Assembly (NCBI GenBank): GCA_002748665.1 | Contig: PDTB01000021.1 | Location: 62,001-126,000, forward strand | Direction: 5' to 3' | Origin: Dethiosulfovibrio peptidovorans | GTDB taxonomy: Bacteria; Synergistota; Synergistia; Synergistales; Dethiosulfovibrionaceae | Length of the DNA: 64,000 bases | Shown here: piece by piece, positions 60,971 to 64,000 of the stretch | Layout of the letters: each line of letters starts with the position of its first letter | Position numbering within the stretch: the stretch's first letter is position 1 | Notes under the pieces: generated by a model | Database searches by the model: none | Told to the model about the DNA's origin: nothing | The model's input: only the letters and a program-made list of their open reading frames with translations | Position numbers and translations under genes: made by a program

Positions 60971-61993
60971 ATGTGCAGTAATATTTTTAAGCCTTTGTTT
61001 GTGCTGTTGATGGTTGTATTGATCGTCAGCTTTGGATTGTCTGGAGACAGTCTGGCTGCTCCTAAATATACGCTGCAGCTGGCGGGAGCGTATCCGTCTA
61101 CAGGGGGTACACCAAGGGCTTTAGCCACGGAAAAGATCAAGGAGCTTATCGAAACCAAGTCGGGTGGTAATATCACGGTTAACATATATCTCGATAACCA
61201 GCTTGGTGGGGATAGGGAAATTCTTGAGTCATGCCAGTTTGGAGATATTGCTATGGTCTCTCAAACTACAGCTCCTCAAGTCGCTTTTATCCCTGAACTA
61301 GCGATTTTTGATATTCCTATGCTTTTTGACGATTTGTATATTGCGAAAAAAGCTTTATCTGGGGCTCTACGGCAAGAGCTGAACAGGTGGTATGAAAAAG
61401 CGGGGTTTAAATTGCTTCTTTTTGAACCGATTTACTACCGCGAAACGACGAGCAGAAAATCCCTCAAGCGAGTCGAAGATTTTAAAGGTTTGAAAATACG
61501 TACAATGGAGAATGAATATCACCTGGCCTTCTGGGAAGCTCTTGGTGCCAATCCCACACCGCTTAATTTTGCGGAACTCTACGTTGCGTTGCAGCAAGGT
61601 CTCGTGGATGCTCAAGAAAATCCGTACGAGGTTATCTGGGCTGCAAAATTCTATGAGGTACAGAAAAAACTCGTGAATACTCATCACATTGCGTTCATCC
61701 TAAGCATTGTTATGAACAAGGATAAGTATGATGAGATGCCCAAGGCCTATAAGACGACAATTGATGAGAGTATGGAGGAGGTCGCCGATTTCCTGTTTTC
61801 TCTCGCGAAGTCCCAAAATGACGGAATGCTTGTTGAGCTTGAAAAGGTCGGTATGGGTGTTGAGACCCCAGATGCAGAATTGAAAGAGGAGTTGCAAAAA
61901 GCTGCTGCTGTCGTTGAAAAAATGATCCGAAAGAAGGTCGGCAACGCTGCGGTGGATTCTCTTATGCGGTCCGTTGAAGAAGCAAAGAAATAG
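60971..61993 (+). CDS. TRAP transporter substrate-binding protein, DctP type (second system)
   Basis: The 340-residue protein has a signal peptide (about 1-31) and DctP motifs: the GGNITVNIYLDNQLGGDREILE segment, DFKGLKIRTMEN with the ligand Arg, and NFAELYVALQQGLVDAQENP. Here the binding protein gene follows the permeases, unlike the first TRAP operon. AAAGGAGGGTGAT precedes ATG 60971. Confidence 0.92.
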   Translation: MCSNIFKPLFVLLMVVLIVSFGLSGDSLAAPKYTLQLAGAYPSTGGTPRALATEKIKELIETKSGGNITVNIYLDNQLGGDREILESCQFGDIAMVSQTTAPQVAFIPELAIFDIPMLFDDLYIAKKALSGALRQELNRWYEKAGFKLLLFEPIYYRETTSRKSLKRVEDFKGLKIRTMENEYHLAFWEALGANPTPLNFAELYVALQQGLVDAQENPYEVIWAAKFYEVQKKLVNTHHIAFILSIVMNKDKYDEMPKAYKTTIDESMEEVADFLFSLAKSQNDGMLVELEKVGMGVETPDAELKEELQKAAAVVEKMIRKKVGNAAVDSLMRSVEEAKK

Positions 61994-62065
61994 TTTTGTG
62001 CAAATTATGACGTTATGTTGGGTTTGTTGAAAATATTTTTCATAAAACCTTAAGGGGGGAGCAGG

Positions 62066-63061
62066 ATGAGGAAGTTTTTTGTTTCGATTTGTTTTTTGCT
62101 TATTAGCGTAAATCTTTGTTTTGCTGCATATCCTGATAAGAACTTGCATGGTTACATAATGTGGGGGGCTGGCGGAGCTATGGATAACGTGGCCCGTGCT
62201 ATTACGCCCCTAGTAGAAGAGTATCTGAACAGAAAAATCATATTGCAAAATCGAACTGGTGCTACAGGAGCTGTAGCTACGACTTTTGTTGCAAATCAAC
62301 CTTCAGATGGATATACGATCCTTTTTGGAGCGGAAAATCCTAATCTGTATAAAGTGACGGGTTTGTCTCAAATTGATTATGATCAATTCGACCCCGTGTT
62401 GTTGATGATGGCTAATGTCGGTGTTGTCATGGTTGGCAAAGAATCTCCTTATAAAAATTACAAAGATCTTATAGACGCTGCCAAATCTGGAAAAATCATA
62501 AAGATGGGCTCTACCGGCCCTGGTGGGTTACCCTTTGTGGCGAATACAATGATAGAGAAAATTCATGGTATAGGCTCTTTCAGCAAAGTCCGTTTTGACG
62601 GCGAAGGTCCTTGTATCACTGCCTTGATGGGAGGGCATATTGATGCGGTTGTTGTCGGGGTGCTTGCTGGAGAGAGCTTTATAAAATCCAGAGCGCTGAA
62701 AGGGTTAGCTGTCCTTTCTACCAAAAGGCTACCGGAGATGGATATGGTCCCCGCTGTGACAGAATTTTTCGATGCCTATAAAGACTATCTTCCTTGGGGA
62801 GCCTTTTTTGGAGCTTTTGTTAAGAAGGGGACTGCGGAAGATAGATTAGCTGTACTTCGAAGTGCTTTTGTGAAAGCATATGAAGATCCTAGATTTGATG
62901 AACTGGCTAAAAACATGGGAGGTGTAAAGCTTGGATTAACAGGTATAGAGGCTAGAAAGTATATAGAACAAAATAAATCCGTGAGTGCGTGGCTTCTTTA
63001 TGATGCTGGAGGAGCTAAATTTTCTCCTGATTCTTTTGGGATAAAAAGGCTTGAGGATTAG
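62066..63061 (+). CDS. Orphan TctC-type binding protein
   Basis: The 331-residue protein has a signal peptide and reads YPDKNLHGYIMWGAGGAMDNVARAITPLVEEYL, closely related to the 52790 TctC, with LQNRTGATGAVATTFVA. No TctA or TctB gene follows it. It probably feeds the TctAB pair at 53.9-55.9 kb with a different but related ligand, or acts as a sensor. GGGGGGAG precedes the ATG. Confidence 0.88.
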   Translation: MRKFFVSICFLLISVNLCFAAYPDKNLHGYIMWGAGGAMDNVARAITPLVEEYLNRKIILQNRTGATGAVATTFVANQPSDGYTILFGAENPNLYKVTGLSQIDYDQFDPVLLMMANVGVVMVGKESPYKNYKDLIDAAKSGKIIKMGSTGPGGLPFVANTMIEKIHGIGSFSKVRFDGEGPCITALMGGHIDAVVVGVLAGESFIKSRALKGLAVLSTKRLPEMDMVPAVTEFFDAYKDYLPWGAFFGAFVKKGTAEDRLAVLRSAFVKAYEDPRFDELAKNMGGVKLGLTGIEARKYIEQNKSVSAWLLYDAGGAKFSPDSFGIKRLED

Positions 63062-63107
63062 TCATTAGTATAGTTTTGTGTTCATAGAGTGCATTAAATA
63101 TCTTAGT

Positions 63108-63147
63108 TTTTCTGCCACCGGGATTCAGTCGATCCGGTGGCAGAAAA
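63108..63147. repeat. Inverted repeat spanning the end of the Opp ATPase gene
   Basis: TTTTCTGCCACCGG and its exact complement (63134-63147) flank a 12-base loop that contains the stop codon of the minus-strand ATPase gene. It could act as a hairpin for either converging transcript, but neither side has a proper T tail after the stem. Confidence 0.4.
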
Positions 63148-64000
63148 CCATGTGGCCTGGTTCGATCTCTCTTGGAATTGGTACGGAGTCGGCACACAGA
63201 GGAAGGGCGCGAGGGCAGCGGGTTCGGAAGCGGCATCCAGAAGGGGGATCCATGGCGCTTGGGACTTCCCCCTCCAGGGGCGAAGCGTTCAGAATATGGC
63301 CGCCCGAAAGCTTGGGAACGGCTGAAAAAAGGGCCTCTGTGTAGGGATGGCAGGGATTGGCAAAAATTTGTGTCGTATCGCCTGTTTCGGCGATACGCCC
63401 TAGATACATGATGGCTACCCGGTCACTGATGTGACGTACCACTGACAGGTCGTGAGCGATAAAAAGGCACGAAAAGCCGTACTCCTCTCGAAGGTCCATG
63501 AGCAGATTCAGGATCTGGGCCTGGATGGAGACATCCAGGGCTGAGACCGGCTCATCCGCGACGATGAGCTCAGGCTCTACGGCCAGAGCCCGGGCAATTC
63601 CGATCCTCTGGCGTTGTCCACCACTGAACTGATGAGGGTATCGACCGGCTTGTTCGGGTCGGATGCCCACCCGTTGCAGAAGGGCCAGGGCACGTTTATC
63701 TGCTTCCGCAGCGGTGCTCGCAGTTCCATGGAACAGCATGGGTTCGGTCAGGATCTCCCGTACCGGCTGGCGAGGGTTCAAAGAGGCGTAGGGGTCCTGA
63801 AAGATCATCTGAATATGTTTTCTGAGCGGGAGCATCTGATGTTTCGTGTATGCCGTTATGTCGGTTCCGTTGTAGAGTATTTTGCCCCCCTTGGGAGGCA
63901 GCAGCTTGATGACCGTACGGGCTACCGTGGACTTGCCGCAGCCCGATTCTCCCACCAGGCTGAAGACCTGTCCTCTGTCGATTTCGAAGCTGACTCCGTC
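63125..64000 (-). CDS. Oligopeptide/dipeptide ABC transporter ATPase (OppF/DppF type), 5' end outside window
   Basis: The gene runs off the right edge, so its N-terminus is missing. Visible are Walker A GESGCGKST, the Q loop FQDPYASLNPR, signature FSGGQRQRIGIAR, Walker B VADEPVSALDVS, switch AHDLSVV, and the C-terminal oligo_HPY domain with GCRFRTRCPRALPLC (Cys-rich) typical of OppF/DppF. It energises peptide import and belongs to an operon continuing beyond 64000. Its composition is G+C-rich, like the window's housekeeping blocks. Confidence 0.93.
   Translation of the reverse strand, partial: DGVSFEIDRGQVFSLVGESGCGKSTVARTVIKLLPPKGGKILYNGTDITAYTKHQMLPLRKHIQMIFQDPYASLNPRQPVREILTEPMLFHGTASTAAEADKRALALLQRVGIRPEQAGRYPHQFSGGQRQRIGIARALAVEPELIVADEPVSALDVSIQAQILNLLMDLREEYGFSCLFIAHDLSVVRHISDRVAIMYLGRIAETGDTTQIFANPCHPYTEALFSAVPKLSGGHILNASPLEGEVPSAMDPPSGCRFRTRCPRALPLCADSVPIPREIEPGHMVFCHRID

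Noticed and set aside
1-64000. CRISPR arrays, tRNA or rRNA genes, prophage or plasmid replication genes
   Set aside because: I looked for regularly spaced direct repeats, cloverleaf-type sequences with CCA ends and phage or replication proteins and saw none.

Overview
The window looks like the chromosome of an anaerobic, organic-acid and amino-acid fermenting diderm. The evidence is an RND efflux pair, lipoproteins and several periplasmic-binding-protein transporters (one HAAT-type ABC system, two complete TRAP systems, one complete TTT system plus an extra TTT binding protein), together with M20 amidohydrolases, a CoA-acylating aldehyde dehydrogenase and radical-SAM and butanol-dehydrogenase type enzymes. 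This gene mix resembles Synergistota (Dethiosulfovibrio/Pyramidobacter-like). That assignment is an inference from gene content; there is no rRNA or other marker gene here. Two kinds of sequence alternate: G+C-rich housekeeping-like blocks (about 0-7.4, 20.8-39 and 63.1-64 kb) and visibly more A+T-rich catabolic blocks (about 7.8-20.5 and 39-63 kb).

Region by region. 0-7.3 kb holds an exported beta-propeller protein, a secreted S10 carboxypeptidase with a tiny Cys-rich membrane protein, rlmN, an RNase HI-SWIM fusion and a DUF2207 membrane protein. 7.4-7.7 kb is a broken 5' piece of galE. 7.9-20.5 kb is a purine/allantoin catabolic island: PucR-type regulator, allC, allE, a ketol-acid-reductoisomerase-like protein, an aspartate-carbamoyltransferase-like protein, a complete Liv-type ABC transporter, a nitroreductase-fold protein and allB. 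The classical ureidoglycolate dehydrogenase (AllD) and the FdrA/YlbE/YlbF oxamate carbamoyltransferase are absent. The two odd enzymes sit exactly where those steps are needed. Both keep their fold but have changed active-site residues: the KARI-like protein has lost the catalytic Lys and two metal-site Glu, and the carbamoyltransferase keeps the carbamoyl-phosphate site but not the aspartate-binding pair.

20.8-33.6 kb is more ordinary: Fe-alcohol dehydrogenase, a stand-alone Nif3/PII-like domain protein, CsoR with a P1B-type ATPase, a duplicated-domain lipoprotein, a YdjM-like hydrolase, an M20 amidohydrolase with an SSS symporter and its small partner, and an RND pump. 34-39 kb holds lplA, an alpha/beta hydrolase, panC, a hexapeptide acetyltransferase, a GNAT pseudogene and an LCM-type methyltransferase. 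An isolated A+T-rich exported protein of unknown function and a probably decayed transposase follow.

41-45.5 kb is a GntR-regulated TRAP transporter operon ending in a metallo-beta-lactamase-fold enzyme. 47.8-63.1 kb is a long single-strand catabolic cluster: TPP enzyme, type I dehydroquinase, xylose-isomerase-like TIM barrel, CoA-acylating aldehyde dehydrogenase, TctCBA, shikimate-dehydrogenase-like protein, HMG-CoA-lyase-like protein, Gfo/Idh oxidoreductase, TRAP QMP and an orphan TctC. An IclR regulator is transcribed divergently. The set reads like a hybrid of quinate/shikimate and myo-inositol catabolism and may be an undescribed pathway for a carboxylated cyclic polyol. Two inverted copies of a ~255-bp, almost fully palindromic MITE-like element (33967-34219 and 47194-47450) bracket the 34-47 kb segment.
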